From AcAMD-5 sp044343935 (lineage in GTDB: Bacteria; Actinomycetota; Actinomycetes; S36-B12; UBA5976): 64,000 nt of DNA. Under the pieces are notes generated by a model. The model was not told the DNA's origin. It ran no database searches and worked only from the letters and a program-made list of their open reading frames with translations. The DNA is taken from assembly GCA_044343935.1 (NCBI GenBank), contig JBIJDU010000003.1, forward strand, positions 1 to 64,000, in the 5' to 3' direction. Both the position numbers and the translations under genes were made by a program. How positions within the stretch are numbered: position 1 is the first letter of the stretch; each line of letters opens with the position of its first letter. Below, in pieces: positions 1-8,570 of the stretch.

Positions 1-550
1 TTATTAAAAATGCCGGCCCAGTGCCAACGGCCGCAATTATGAAGCCAGCAATTGCCGGTCCTACTAATCTGCCAGCATTGAAGTTTGCCGAGTTGAGGCC
101 AATTGCATTTGGTAAATCTTCTCTGCCTACTAACTCTGGCACAAATGATTGTCTAATTGGGGCATCAATCGCACTGGAAATACCAAGCAAAACTGCAAGT
201 GCCATGACATGCCAAATCTGGACTAATTCAGTAATGACCAAGATGCCGAGTATCAACGCGGCTGAGCCCGCAATAATGTTAGTAATTATCAATAACTTGC
301 GTTTATTTCGGCGATCGGCAAGTTTGCCAGCAGGCAAACTTAAAAATAACGCGGGCAGAAATTGCAGTGCGGTAACAATTCCCAAAATGGTGCCTGAACC
401 AGTTAACTCAAGTACCAGCCAGTCCTGTGCGATGCGTTGCATCCAGGTACCAACATTGGAAAAGAGATTGGCGCTAAAAAACAATCGATAATTATGATGT
501 CGTAACGATCTGAAGGTTCGGGTCTCGGCTACTGATTTAGGTTGGAACAC
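1..550 (-). CDS. MFS transporter, N-terminal part (runs off the window start)
   Basis: Only about the first 183 codons lie in the window; the reading frame is open to base 1. After a short polar N-terminus the translation reads RLFFSANLFSNVGTWMQRI followed by AQDWLVLELTGSG, the first helix and loop typical of EntS/MFS_3-type drug or siderophore exporters. Further hydrophobic helices follow. The likely start is GTG at 550, because the frame upstream runs into the stop of the preceding gene with no better start. Substrate unknown. It lies downstream of homospermidine synthase on the same strand, separated by a strong hairpin. The predicted ORF on the opposite strand here is a shadow of this gene. 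Confidence 0.8.
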   Translation of the reverse strand, partial: MFQPKSVAETRTFRSLRHHNYRLFFSANLFSNVGTWMQRIAQDWLVLELTGSGTILGIVTALQFLPALFLSLPAGKLADRRNKRKLLIITNIIAGSAALILGILVITELVQIWHVMALAVLLGISSAIDAPIRQSFVPELVGREDLPNAIGLNSANFNAGRLVGPAIAGFIIAAVGTGPAFLI

Positions 551-573
551 ATCCTTGAGTTTAGACCTGATGG

Positions 574-606
574 CAACCCCCGCTACCGCATTGGCAGCGG
601 GGGTTG
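574..606 (-). terminator. 11-bp perfect hairpin after homospermidine synthase
   Basis: Arms 574-584 and 596-606 are perfectly complementary (11 bp, very G+C-rich) with an 11-nt loop. It starts 5 nt after the hss stop codon and lies between hss and the MFS gene. There is no run of U after the stem on either strand, so it may terminate weakly, act as an attenuator, or protect the hss 3' end. Confidence 0.5.
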
Positions 607-610
607 ATGG

Positions 611-2056
611 TTAAACCAAGAAACTAGCGAATTGCCACAGATCAGATGGTTTAGCTGATCCGTCCCAGCTACCAAAAAGATCATTGCGATTCTTAAGTGG
701 CGTCCAGTCCACCGGTGCCGAGTGAATTGTCCCCAAATATGGTTTCGCCCAATTAATCACCTGCTGCCACGGTAAATCATCGGGCACACAAACGCCTGCA
801 GTTGGGTTTTCGATCATCCAAAGGGTGCAGGCCATAACTGATGCTGCCACCTGCATCGTGGTTGCGCTCTGACTTGGCACTAATTTGCGTGCTTCATCAA
901 TCGACAAAATTGTGCCGGTCCACCAAGAATTGTATGGATGGCCCATGAGTAACACGCCAAGTCGATCTTCGCCACCAGAAAGAATCTCATCATTCAAAAT
1001 TCGCTCTCGTGTTGGATACTCCCAATTAGCTGCTTGCAATTCACGCAATGATGCAATTGCAGAATCACTTGGACAATATGCGTAATGAACTGTTGGCCGA
1101 TAGATGTCATTGCCTGCTTCATCTTTCACGGTGAGATGTAGCGGAATTGTGTAGGCCTCGCCGTGGCGAATTACCATTCCGTTAATTTCATAATCTGGCA
1201 CATATGATCTAACCCAAGTAACTGCTCCCGGCTGCGCGAGACAGATTTGCGTTGCTGAGTCACTATGAGTTAGTGCTTTTGCTGGCAAGGTCTTTTCGTG
1301 TGTTCCCCAGCCAAGTTCTGCTGGCGCAACACCTTCTTCGTGCAGTCCTGCAACGGACCAAGTGTTTACAAACTCACCCACCTCTTTTGGCTTATCGGTG
1401 ATTTGCGTATCTCGCTCTGAAATGTGAATGACCTTAACGCCTAATCGATAAGCAAGGACATTGAACTGCTCAGTTGCTAACGCAGTTTCAATTTCATCTC
1501 TGTGCTCTGGCAACAATCCATCAGCTAGTACCTTAGTTGCAATCTCGACTAATCCTTGCTTGGCAAAGTGTGAGACTAAGCCAGGATTTGCACCGTGCTC
1601 AACCACTGCAGTTGGTCCTGGTTGATCCCAAGACTTGACCATTTTTTGTAGTCGGGCGTGACGATGGTAGAGCGTGCGCTCTCTCGGATCGCGATCTTCG
1701 GCATCATCGTATGGATCCCACTCTTCAACGGAAGTATTTAGATACAGCACGTTGTTTTCATGGCACCAGCCAATAATCTCGTTAGCATCAATATTCCAGG
1801 CTAAATCCAATAGGACATCTCCTGCGCTTACTAATTGCGCAAGTCTTGTTGTCATATTTTCTCGAGTAATTTTCTCAATTAGAAAATTAATGCCGTTCGC
1901 AATTGGATCTGCGAACCGATGCTTATTGTCCTTAAAATCAAGAACTGTTATTTGATTAGGGTTAACAACTACATTTTCAATTAGTAGTGGAACGCTGCAC
2001 TGAGACACGGATCCGGCACCCAATACCAAGATTCGCCCAGCAAACTTTCCGGCCAA
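611..2056 (-). CDS. hss: Homospermidine synthase
   Basis: Predicted to make sym-homospermidine from two putrescines (or putrescine plus spermidine) by NAD-dependent aminobutyl transfer, in the cytoplasm. The N-terminus is a Rossmann fold (GRILVLGAGSVSQ, near residue 5 from the chosen start). The body matches the saccharopine-dehydrogenase-like homospermidine synthase family, with conserved stretches such as NTSVEEWDPY, VVEHGANPGLVSHF and LLMGHPYNSWW. The frame opens at a TTG at 2095, but a GGAGGT box sits 4 nt before a TTG at 2056. That start gives 481 aa with an N-terminus like other family members (K-F-x-G-R-I), so 2056 is preferred. A polyamine role for the downstream MFS gene is possible but unproven. 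Confidence 0.88.
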   Translation of the reverse strand: MAGKFAGRILVLGAGSVSQCSVPLLIENVVVNPNQITVLDFKDNKHRFADPIANGINFLIEKITRENMTTRLAQLVSAGDVLLDLAWNIDANEIIGWCHENNVLYLNTSVEEWDPYDDAEDRDPRERTLYHRHARLQKMVKSWDQPGPTAVVEHGANPGLVSHFAKQGLVEIATKVLADGLLPEHRDEIETALATEQFNVLAYRLGVKVIHISERDTQITDKPKEVGEFVNTWSVAGLHEEGVAPAELGWGTHEKTLPAKALTHSDSATQICLAQPGAVTWVRSYVPDYEINGMVIRHGEAYTIPLHLTVKDEAGNDIYRPTVHYAYCPSDSAIASLRELQAANWEYPTRERILNDEILSGGEDRLGVLLMGHPYNSWWTGTILSIDEARKLVPSQSATTMQVAASVMACTLWMIENPTAGVCVPDDLPWQQVINWAKPYLGTIHSAPVDWTPLKNRNDLFGSWDGSAKPSDLWQFASFLV

Positions 2057-2148
2057 TTCACCTCCAGTTGATCTACGCCCAGCCTTTGGGCACAAGAGCC
2101 CAACAATAGGGAATAGTAGGAAACCAGTTGGACTAGGTCAGCCAAAAC

Positions 2149-2856
2149 CTATTTAGTTGCGCTCAGCGTCACAGTTGTGATTTGTTGATCTGGCCAAATC
2201 TGCTCAGTTAGCCCAATTAACTCAGTTGCACAAGCAGCTGTTACTGCTTTGCTGTCCTCGCCCAAGCCGTCGAAGATAAATAAGGCTGAAGTGGTGTCCA
2301 CTTCTAGCCGAGTTCGAACGCATTGGCGCCAATTCCAGCGCCGGCAAGTAACGCCGGCATCATCACGCCAGATCACCTCACCTGGATCTGGCTGAACTAC
2401 CACCGGTTCGCCATTTGCGGTGGTATCAAAAGTTTCATTACCAGTTGCAAAAGTTAACCTTGGCGCCCCTTGATAGTGATCAAAGTTTTCGCCACCAATG
2501 GGCATTAAATACTTAATGGATAGGGCGTTATACAAATCTGTTAACAAATTGATCCGCGGCAATCCCTTATCAACTCGTCGAAGCAGTGCTTCAAAACTAC
2601 TACGACCATCGCGAGGTTTCACACCAAATGACGAAAATGTTTCTCGCCATAACTGAACTTCAACTAAATCATCTAGTTTTGTTTGTTGTAGTTTAGTTAG
2701 TGCTGCCTGTTCAGCACTTGCTAAAAAATCCTCACTAAATTCATTTGAAGGTTGATTAGCGATATTTGAAATCACCAACAACTGTGCCGTGTAGCTGGGA
2801 TATCGCTCCCAAATAGCTGCGTCAACCACAACCTGATTCAGTAAATCTGCGCTCAT
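2149..2856 (-). CDS. Solo B3/B4-domain protein
   Basis: About 235 aa resembling the B3/B4 tRNA-binding/editing region of phenylalanyl-tRNA synthetase beta chain, as found in stand-alone COG3382-type proteins. Typical stretches are FGVKPRDGRSSFEALLRR, LPRINLLTDLYNALSIKY and EVIWRDDAGVTCRRWNWRQ. Such solo proteins are suspected to edit mischarged tRNA or bind amino acids, but their function is not settled. The frame is open to 2880, but ATG at 2856 is preceded by GGGGAG at 4 nt spacing and gives MSADLLNQ. It is divergent from tspO. Confidence 0.75.
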   Translation of the reverse strand: MSADLLNQVVVDAAIWERYPSYTAQLLVISNIANQPSNEFSEDFLASAEQAALTKLQQTKLDDLVEVQLWRETFSSFGVKPRDGRSSFEALLRRVDKGLPRINLLTDLYNALSIKYLMPIGGENFDHYQGAPRLTFATGNETFDTTANGEPVVVQPDPGEVIWRDDAGVTCRRWNWRQCVRTRLEVDTTSALFIFDGLGEDSKAVTAACATELIGLTEQIWPDQQITTVTLSATK

Positions 2857-2907
2857 CAAACTCCCCAATCGAAGAAACAACTTAGTTTGTTGTAGATAGA
2901 TTACTTG

Positions 2908-3402
2908 ATGAAAGTTCAGTACAGTGTCGCAATGACCTCAATTCGAATTGGTATTGCCGCAGCAGCCATCGTGACAATCGTGGTTTATGCGCTGGGTTCG
3001 GGGTATTGGGTTAGCAGTGATTCGGGTTGGTACCGCTCGCTAACGCAACCAAGTTGGCAACCGCCTGATTGGATCTTTGGTCTGATCTGGCCCTACAACT
3101 TCATCATGCTTGGCATTGTTGCAGTAGTAGTTGCTCGAAATGCTGCAATTCCAGCAGCAATAATTTGGCTTAGTTTTCTTATTCTTAGCGTGATTGCCGC
3201 GTTGGCTTGGTCTTATTTGTTTTATGTGCCGCACTTATTACCGCAAGCTGCAATTGCATTAGTAATAACAGCAGTGCTGACTATTCCAATTATGGTAATT
3301 ACGTTTCAAACTCAACTTAGTTACGGCTGGCTATTGCTGCCTTATCAATTATGGCTAATTACCGCAGCATCTCTATCAATTGGATATGCGCTGAAAAATT
3401 AA
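2908..3402 (+). CDS. tspO: TspO/MBR family membrane protein
   Basis: A 164-aa membrane protein with five predicted helices and the tryptophan-rich signature of TspO. The W-Y-x-x-L-x-x-P-x-W-x-P-P-x-W block is at about residues 40-60, followed by IWPYNFIMLG, then LAWSYLFY and SYGWLLLPYQLWL. Family members bind tetrapyrroles, sterols or related ligands and affect porphyrin or stress physiology; the ligand here is unknown. Start candidates are ATG 2908 and ATG 2932, with no clear ribosome-binding site for either. A TAGATA just upstream would suit a very short leader. Its TAA overlaps the stop of psuK by 4 nt on the opposite strand (TTAA). Confidence 0.85.
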   Translation: MKVQYSVAMTSIRIGIAAAAIVTIVVYALGSGYWVSSDSGWYRSLTQPSWQPPDWIFGLIWPYNFIMLGIVAVVVARNAAIPAAIIWLSFLILSVIAALAWSYLFYVPHLLPQAAIALVITAVLTIPIMVITFQTQLSYGWLLLPYQLWLITAASLSIGYALKN

Positions 3403-4286
3403 CGAATTGGTCTGGCACCAATATGCTGCACGCATTCACTCCCCGCAGCAATGCCAGCTCTCAGCGCTGCTAACCCATCGTGAGTTTTGAGCCAAGTCGC
3501 TAAATATCCACCAACAAATGCATCGCCAGCCCCGGTTGCATCAACCGCAGTTACTGCCGGTGCATCAAGTTTTAGCACTTCGCCAGCTGCGGATACCTGC
3601 ATCGCACCTGCCGCGCCAAGTTTTACTACTACAGTTTTTGCGATCTCTAGTAACTGCTTTGCTGCCTGCGTCATATCAGCTGTTCCGGTTAGCACTCTTG
3701 CTTCATCGGCATTTGGGAACAAAATATCAACACCGTTGATCCAGTTGCGCATTTCGGCAATTCCAGCGAGTTCAATCATGGAAGCGCTCGATGGATCAAT
3801 GCTGGTAGTTAACCCATGGGCTTTCGCCTTTGCCAGTAATTCGATTGCGGCAGTTCTTGAAGTGGGCTGTAAAAAGGTATAGCCAGAGATGTGGAAATGA
3901 TTTCCAGGTTGAAGCAAGTCATCGGTTAAGTGATCCACCGAAAGGAGTGAGTTAGCTCCTTGATCAGGGATCATGGTGCGCTCACCTGATGGATCCACAA
4001 TGCAGATACAAGATCCAGTGCTAACTGCTGAGCTGGAAACTAATCGGGTATCAACACCTAGGTCAGTTAATGCTTTTCTAGCCGCCGTACCCGCATCATC
4101 CTCACCAATGCCACCAACAAAAACTGTGTCAGCGCCAGTTGCAGCAGCCCAAGCAGCAGAATTTGCCGCGGCACCACCAGGCTGTTGGGAAATCTTTCCG
4201 GGCGCATCTGTTGCGTAATTCAAAGTGGAATTAATGACTGCGGTGATATCAACCATCACATCACCAACAATCACCAATTTACTCAT
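3399..4286 (-). CDS. psuK: PfkB-family sugar kinase, probably pseudouridine kinase
   Basis: A 295-aa ribokinase-like enzyme. The N-terminal PfkB glycines are seen in QPGGAAANSAAWAAATG and GGIGEDDAG, and the catalytic C-terminal motif is DATGAGDAFVGGYLA with the anion-hole GAGD and catalytic Asp. The start ATG overlaps the psuG stop by 4 nt (ATGA), so the two are almost certainly co-translated. In that context it would phosphorylate pseudouridine to pseudouridine 5'-phosphate, which PsuG cleaves. The kinase assignment is certain; the substrate is inferred from the neighbour. Confidence 0.85.
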   Translation of the reverse strand: MSKLVIVGDVMVDITAVINSTLNYATDAPGKISQQPGGAAANSAAWAAATGADTVFVGGIGEDDAGTAARKALTDLGVDTRLVSSSAVSTGSCICIVDPSGERTMIPDQGANSLLSVDHLTDDLLQPGNHFHISGYTFLQPTSRTAAIELLAKAKAHGLTTSIDPSSASMIELAGIAEMRNWINGVDILFPNADEARVLTGTADMTQAAKQLLEIAKTVVVKLGAAGAMQVSAAGEVLKLDAPAVTAVDATGAGDAFVGGYLATWLKTHDGLAALRAGIAAGSECVQHIGARPIR

Positions 4287-5194
4287 CGCAGTTGGCTCAG
4301 CTCAGTTGCAATCTGGGCAGCAAGTTTGGCGTTGCTTCGCACCACATCGATGTTAACTCGAAGACTCTCACCTTTAGTCTCGCGGTGGAAAAACTCTAAT
4401 AAGAATGGCGTTGCTTGCTTGCCCGTAATACCAGCAGCTTGTGCTGCGGCTAGGCCCGCGGCAAGCACATCATCATGAAGTTGCTTTGGCAGTTCTAATT
4501 CTTTTGCTACTGGATTTGCTACCACAATTGCACTTTGAGACTCTAAATTTGAATGAGTTTTGATTAAATCAGCCACTTCAGCCGGCGAATCAAACTGCCA
4601 TTCCAACGGATAGCCAGAATCTGTTTGATAAAAGCCCGGGAAAGAACTTGTCTGGTAGCCAACCACCAGGACGCCTAGTGTTTCTAATCGCTCAAGTGTG
4701 GCTGCTACATCCAAAATTGATTTAACGCCAGCGGCAACTACAGCTATTGGTGTTGTGGCTAGCGTGCCAAGATCTGCTGATTCGTCAAAACTCTCGACGG
4801 CTCCACGATGTACGCCGCCTAATCCCCCGGTTGCAAATAACTTAATTCCAACACTTTGTGCAATATCAGAAGTGGAAGCCACTGTGGTGGCAGCACTTTC
4901 TTTTTTACTTAGCACAGCGGGAAGATCTCGTGGGCCAATTTTTCGAACACTTGCGCCATGTGCAATTACTTCTAAATCTGTCTCCGATAAACCAACTTTG
5001 ATTTCGCCATTAATAACAGCAATAGTTGCTGGCACTGCACCATTTGCAGCCACATCTGCTTCCAATTGCTTCGCTACTGCCAAATTATCTGGATATGGCA
5101 AGCCATGGGCAATCAGCGTAGATTCCAATGCCACAACCGCACGACCAGTGGCTAGCGCGTCGGCTACCTCAGGACTTAATTTTGCTTGAATCAA
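4283..5194 (-). CDS. psuG: Pseudouridine-5'-phosphate glycosidase
   Basis: Reversibly cleaves pseudouridine 5'-phosphate to uracil and ribose 5-phosphate. The 303-aa sequence shows family motifs: ALESTLIAHGLPYPDN near residue 23, ATIAVINGEIKVGL, TTVASTSDIAQ, FATGGLGGVHRG and the late NPVAKELELP. The start is TTG at 5194 with AGGA about 6 nt upstream. It is 5 nt after the CopC-like gene and overlaps psuK by 4 nt, at the end of a long minus-strand run that begins at cbiM. Confidence 0.92.
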   Translation of the reverse strand: MIQAKLSPEVADALATGRAVVALESTLIAHGLPYPDNLAVAKQLEADVAANGAVPATIAVINGEIKVGLSETDLEVIAHGASVRKIGPRDLPAVLSKKESAATTVASTSDIAQSVGIKLFATGGLGGVHRGAVESFDESADLGTLATTPIAVVAAGVKSILDVAATLERLETLGVLVVGYQTSSFPGFYQTDSGYPLEWQFDSPAEVADLIKTHSNLESQSAIVVANPVAKELELPKQLHDDVLAAGLAAAQAAGITGKQATPFLLEFFHRETKGESLRVNIDVVRSNAKLAAQIATELSQLR

Positions 5195-5199
5195 TTTTC

Positions 5200-5757
5200 C
5201 TACTTATATCGATTTTTTCGAAATTGCATAACAAGCAAGATAAAGCTGCCAATGGTGACTAATCCCAGAATCAAGCCAAGATTAGAGCTTGATTGAACTT
5301 CTTCATCAGTTGAGACATAAGGTGTTGCTACCGGCTCTTGATCCGTTTCATCAGCACTGATCGTAACTGGTTCGTCGGCAGATTCAAAAATAAATTCATA
5401 ACTATCTTCAACGACATGGCCATCGGCCGAAACTACACGGTAATTAACAAAGTAAGAACCAGAAACTGTGGCATCGGGCAAACTAACTGTTACCAAATTA
5501 CCCGAAACAACTGAATCCATTAAATCAATCTGCACTCCGGCAACGTCAGTAACTGAAACGAAGTTAACCTGCTGCTCCTGAGTAGTTATTAAATCCTCAT
5601 TGAATTGGAGCACCACTTCTTTTGGCCAGGTAGTCACTAACTCATCTGCAGCAGGTGATGCCGACTCTAGGTCAGCATGTGCAAAAACTGGTGAAATCAA
5701 GACATAGCCAGAGATGAAGAGTGAAGCAATTAGTATTTTAAGTTTGCGGCGATGCAA
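5200..5757 (-). CDS. CopC-domain secreted/membrane-anchored protein
   Basis: A 185-aa exported protein. The signal peptide (about residues 1-27) ends in PVFA and is followed by HADLESASPAADE, so the mature N-terminal residue would be the copper-binding His of CopC/YobA proteins. A beta-sandwich domain follows, with VVLQFNEDL and VVSADGHVVEDSYEF (second conserved His). It ends with a C-terminal transmembrane helix and an RKNRYK tail. It probably binds copper at the outer face of the membrane. TTG at 5757 starts immediately after the previous stop, with an A/G-rich ribosome-binding stretch in that gene. No CopD partner is fused or adjacent. Confidence 0.8.
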   Translation of the reverse strand: MHRRKLKILIASLFISGYVLISPVFAHADLESASPAADELVTTWPKEVVLQFNEDLITTQEQQVNFVSVTDVAGVQIDLMDSVVSGNLVTVSLPDATVSGSYFVNYRVVSADGHVVEDSYEFIFESADEPVTISADETDQEPVATPYVSTDEEVQSSSNLGLILGLVTIGSFILLVMQFRKNRYK

Positions 5758-5994
5758 TTATTTTCCTTTTCCTCTGCCAAACAAGATCATCAATGAAACT
5801 ACAATGGAAGCACCAGTTGCCAAAACTCGTTGAATTCTTAAATTACCAGCTTCATCAAAAAAGAACTCACGTAATGAATTAGTGGTTTGTCGCTTTATGC
5901 CTTCTTTTGAGAGGGCTTCGGACACTTCATCAATGCTTTCGGCAAGCTTCTTGCGCGCGGCTTCAGCCTGATTTTCCAGATCATCTAGCGACAT
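5758..5994 (-). CDS. Small membrane protein, DUF3618-like
   Basis: 78 aa: an acidic/basic helical N-terminus (LDDLENQAEAARKKLAESID) and one C-terminal membrane helix (about residues 57-73) ending GRGKGK. This arrangement resembles actinobacterial DUF3618 proteins, whose function is unknown. It has a strong start (GGAGGAATT before ATG at 5994). It lies 28+ nt after cbiO and abuts the CopC-like gene with no gap, so it belongs to the same transcription unit. Confidence 0.6.
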   Translation of the reverse strand: MSLDDLENQAEAARKKLAESIDEVSEALSKEGIKRQTTNSLREFFFDEAGNLRIQRVLATGASIVVSLMILFGRGKGK

Positions 5995-6022
5995 AATTCC
6001 TCCGAGGCAATTCTACGCCTAG

Positions 6023-6775
6023 TTACTTTTTGGCCAGCGAAGGATCTAATTTAAAGCCAAAGGGCAGTTCTAGCCGGTGCTGTTTGATTAATGCTTCATC
6101 ACTGAGCAATTCATAAGTGCTTCGGTCGGCAACTATGGTGCCAGAACTTAAAATAACGGAGCGCGAACACAACTCAAGTGCATAAGGCAGATCATGTGTC
6201 ACCATCAACATTGTGATATCTAACGAATCAAGAATCTCAGCAATTTCGCGACGGGCGGCCGGGTCCAAATTGGAACTTGGTTCATCCAGCACCAAAATCT
6301 CTGGCTTCATTGCTAACACAGTTGCGATAGCTACTCGACGTCGTTGGCCAAAAGACAAATGTTGTGGTGATCGATCAGCAAATTCCAGCATACCTACTGC
6401 AGCAAGCGAAGCAATAACAGTTTCGGTTAGGGCATCTCCAACAACTCCCATATTGGACGGCCCAAATGCCACATCGTCGCGCACTGTTGGCATAAACAAT
6501 TGATCATCTGGATCTTGAAAAACGATGCCTACTTTACTGCGAATTTGTTTAATATTTTCTTGATTAACTGGCATACCAGCAATTCGAACTTCTCCTACAC
6601 CTGGAAACAAAATGCCATTTAGATGCAACACTAAAGTTGTTTTACCAGCACCATTTGGACCAAGCAGAGCAATTTTCTCGCCTCGATGGACATGCAAGTC
6701 AACACCAAACAACGCTTGATGACCATCTGGATAGGCATAAGCAACCCGATTGAGTTCTAGGACTGGGTCACTCAA
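6023..6775 (-). CDS. cbiO: ECF-type nickel/cobalt transporter ATPase
   Basis: Energises metal import with CbiQ and CbiM/N at the inner face of the membrane. Walker A GPNGAGKTTL, Q-loop VFQDPDDQLF, signature LSFGQRRRVAIA, Walker B ILVLDEPSSNLD and H-loop MVTHDL are all intact. The frame is open to 6787, but a GGAGG box 5 nt upstream supports TTG at 6775, which overlaps the cbiQ stop by 4 nt (TTGA). This gives 250 aa, normal for the family. The Nur-like operator upstream of cbiM argues for nickel as substrate. Confidence 0.92.
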   Translation of the reverse strand: MSDPVLELNRVAYAYPDGHQALFGVDLHVHRGEKIALLGPNGAGKTTLVLHLNGILFPGVGEVRIAGMPVNQENIKQIRSKVGIVFQDPDDQLFMPTVRDDVAFGPSNMGVVGDALTETVIASLAAVGMLEFADRSPQHLSFGQRRRVAIATVLAMKPEILVLDEPSSNLDPAARREIAEILDSLDITMLMVTHDLPYALELCSRSVILSSGTIVADRSTYELLSDEALIKQHRLELPFGFKLDPSLAKK

Positions 6776-7548
6776 AAAATCCTCCAATTAATAACTAAAA
6801 CCAAAACTGCAGCCAGCGGCAAAACAAAACCAATCGCCCATTGCGACGGCGTCGCAACTGCTATTTGATAGCTAGGCATTTTGCCTTGGTAGCCACGTGA
6901 AAGCATAGCCAAATGCACTCGCTCTCCTCGTTCATAGGCCCGGATAAATAACGCGCCAGCCGCTTTAGCAATAACTGGCCAAGATCTAATCCCTGTTTCA
7001 AAATAGCCGCGGCTTTGTCGAGCGATTCGCATTCGGCGCATTTCGTCAACAACTACATCAACATATCGAACCATGAATGCTGCAATCTCAACGAGCATAT
7101 TTGGCACTTTAAGTCGTGATAGCCCGGAAAGCAGATCACGCATTGGCGTAGTTGATGCCAGCGTGATTGAACTAAGCACGCCAATCGTTCCCTTAAACAG
7201 CAATCCAATTCCAGCCGTAAGCCCAGCTTGCGACAACTCCAGACCTAATACTTGAACGTACGGTCCGGCAGAGAAAAATGGCATCAAAATAGCAAAAATG
7301 ACAAATGGCACTTCAATTACCATTCTTCGCAACACCGTTAGTGGTGGCAGCTGGGCAATTGCTATTACTGTCAAGATAATTGCAATATAAGTAACAAACA
7401 GCCACCAATTACCAAGTGGCGTGAGCACTACTACAAAAACGAAAAACAACATTGCCAGAACCTTTACTTCAGCTGGAAGTCGATGGACTACTGAATCGCG
7501 CGCAATGAGAAGCTTTCCAGCAATATCGTGCTGTTGACTAGTGCCCAA
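6772..7548 (-). CDS. cbiQ: ECF-type nickel/cobalt transporter transmembrane subunit
   Basis: A 258-aa integral membrane protein of the EcfT/CbiQ family with about five to six hydrophobic helices. The two coupling segments expected in EcfT are visible: RMRIARQSRGY near residue 175 and RAYERGERVHLAMLSRGY near residue 212, which contact the ATPase. The start appears to be TTG at 7548, with no strong ribosome-binding site, 9 nt after cbiN. It is part of the cbiMNQO operon. Confidence 0.9.
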   Translation of the reverse strand: MGTSQQHDIAGKLLIARDSVVHRLPAEVKVLAMLFFVFVVVLTPLGNWWLFVTYIAIILTVIAIAQLPPLTVLRRMVIEVPFVIFAILMPFFSAGPYVQVLGLELSQAGLTAGIGLLFKGTIGVLSSITLASTTPMRDLLSGLSRLKVPNMLVEIAAFMVRYVDVVVDEMRRMRIARQSRGYFETGIRSWPVIAKAAGALFIRAYERGERVHLAMLSRGYQGKMPSYQIAVATPSQWAIGFVLPLAAVLVLVINWRIF

Positions 7549-7557
7549 GTTCTATAT

Positions 7558-7851
7558 TTACTTTCGCTTCGCTAGGAATTTAAACATCAACGTTGATAGC
7601 GCCAACATTAGAAGAACTCCAATTACCCCTGCTAGCGCAACTGAAAGACGGTCATCGGCAATCCCAGAAATACCATAATCTGCAAGAGGTGAATCACCTA
7701 AGCCATGATCGGTCGCATCTGCCAAAAATCCCTTTTCTTCAGCGACTTTTTCTAAACCGTCGGGATCGCCACTTGCGTAATATGAAACAACGCCAGCAAG
7801 GATTAAAGTTACAAATACGCCAAGCGCGAAGAATTTATTTTTTAGCTTCAT
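7558..7851 (-). CDS. cbiN: CbiN-like PDGLE-domain subunit
   Basis: 97 aa with two membrane helices (about residues 6-25 and 70-92) separated by an extracytoplasmic loop. The loop contains DPDGLEKVAEE, the hallmark of PDGLE/CbiN proteins, which help CbiM load metal. ATG at 7851 overlaps the cbiM stop by one base (TAATG), indicating translational coupling. Confidence 0.88.
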   Translation of the reverse strand: MKLKNKFFALGVFVTLILAGVVSYYASGDPDGLEKVAEEKGFLADATDHGLGDSPLADYGISGIADDRLSVALAGVIGVLLMLALSTLMFKFLAKRK

Positions 7852-8534
7852 TAACTAACCTTGCTTTCCCTAATCTCAAGCTCAGCCTTCACTTTCCCGC
7901 GAGCACCAAAAACTAAATCAGGTCGTAGCGCAAGTACCGCAGACACAGTCAGCAAAGTAATAATGCCCTCGCCAATTCCGATCAACACATGCACACTAAA
8001 CATGGCAATAAACACATCCATGATGTCTAGCGTGCCGGTGCCACCTAACGCATATTGGAAAACAAATGCACTAGCCGATGCCGGCACCGAAACAAGCGCT
8101 GCCAGAAACGCTCCAACGATCACACCAGTGCGGCCACGAATAAATTTTGTAACTAACTGAAAGACCAACCAGCCCGCAATAACCGTAATAATTGCCATAT
8201 TGAAAACATTGAAGCCAAGCGCAGTTAGCCCGCCATCCGCAAACAACAATGCCTGCAAAATAACTACTGTGCTAACCGCAATCATGCCGGTCCATGGCCC
8301 AACCAAAATTGCTGCTAACGCACCACCCATCAAATGGCCGCTAGTGCCCAGCGCAACTGGGAAATTCAGCATCTGCGCGGCAAATACGTAAGCTGCTACT
8401 AAGCCAGCCATTGGGGCGGCTTTCTCATCTAATTCCGCACGAGCCTTGCTCAGGGCTACGGCAAGAATTGAGGCAGAAACAGCACCAGTTCCCAGTGAAA
8501 CTGGAGCGTTTATAAAGCCATCGGGTGCATGCAT
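7851..8534 (-). CDS. cbiM: ECF-type nickel/cobalt substrate-binding subunit
   Basis: The S component that binds the metal ion. The protein begins MHAPDGFI; in CbiM/NikM the N-terminal amine and His2 are metal ligands. The frame is open to 8708, but only ATG at 8534 gives this N-terminus, and AAGGAG sits 5 nt upstream. It is 227 aa with about seven helices; GTSGHLMGGALAAILVGPW carries further conserved His. It is the first gene of cbiMNQO. A TTGCAA-N5-TTGCAA operator lies about 42 nt upstream, so nickel rather than cobalt is the more likely substrate. Confidence 0.93.
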   Translation of the reverse strand: MHAPDGFINAPVSLGTGAVSASILAVALSKARAELDEKAAPMAGLVAAYVFAAQMLNFPVALGTSGHLMGGALAAILVGPWTGMIAVSTVVILQALLFADGGLTALGFNVFNMAIITVIAGWLVFQLVTKFIRGRTGVIVGAFLAALVSVPASASAFVFQYALGGTGTLDIMDVFIAMFSVHVLIGIGEGIITLLTVSAVLALRPDLVFGARGKVKAELEIRESKVS

Positions 8535-8570
8535 TGGATCTCCTTTGAGGGAAACCATAGAGCAAATCCA

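Noticed and set aside
21..491. Plus-strand ORF of 156 codons at the window start
   Set aside because: The minus-strand frame reads as a clear MFS transporter; this is its shadow.
3487..3882. Plus-strand ORFs inside psuK and psuG (also 4698-5189)
   Set aside because: Low-complexity Ala/Ser/Pro translations opposite strongly conserved enzymes.
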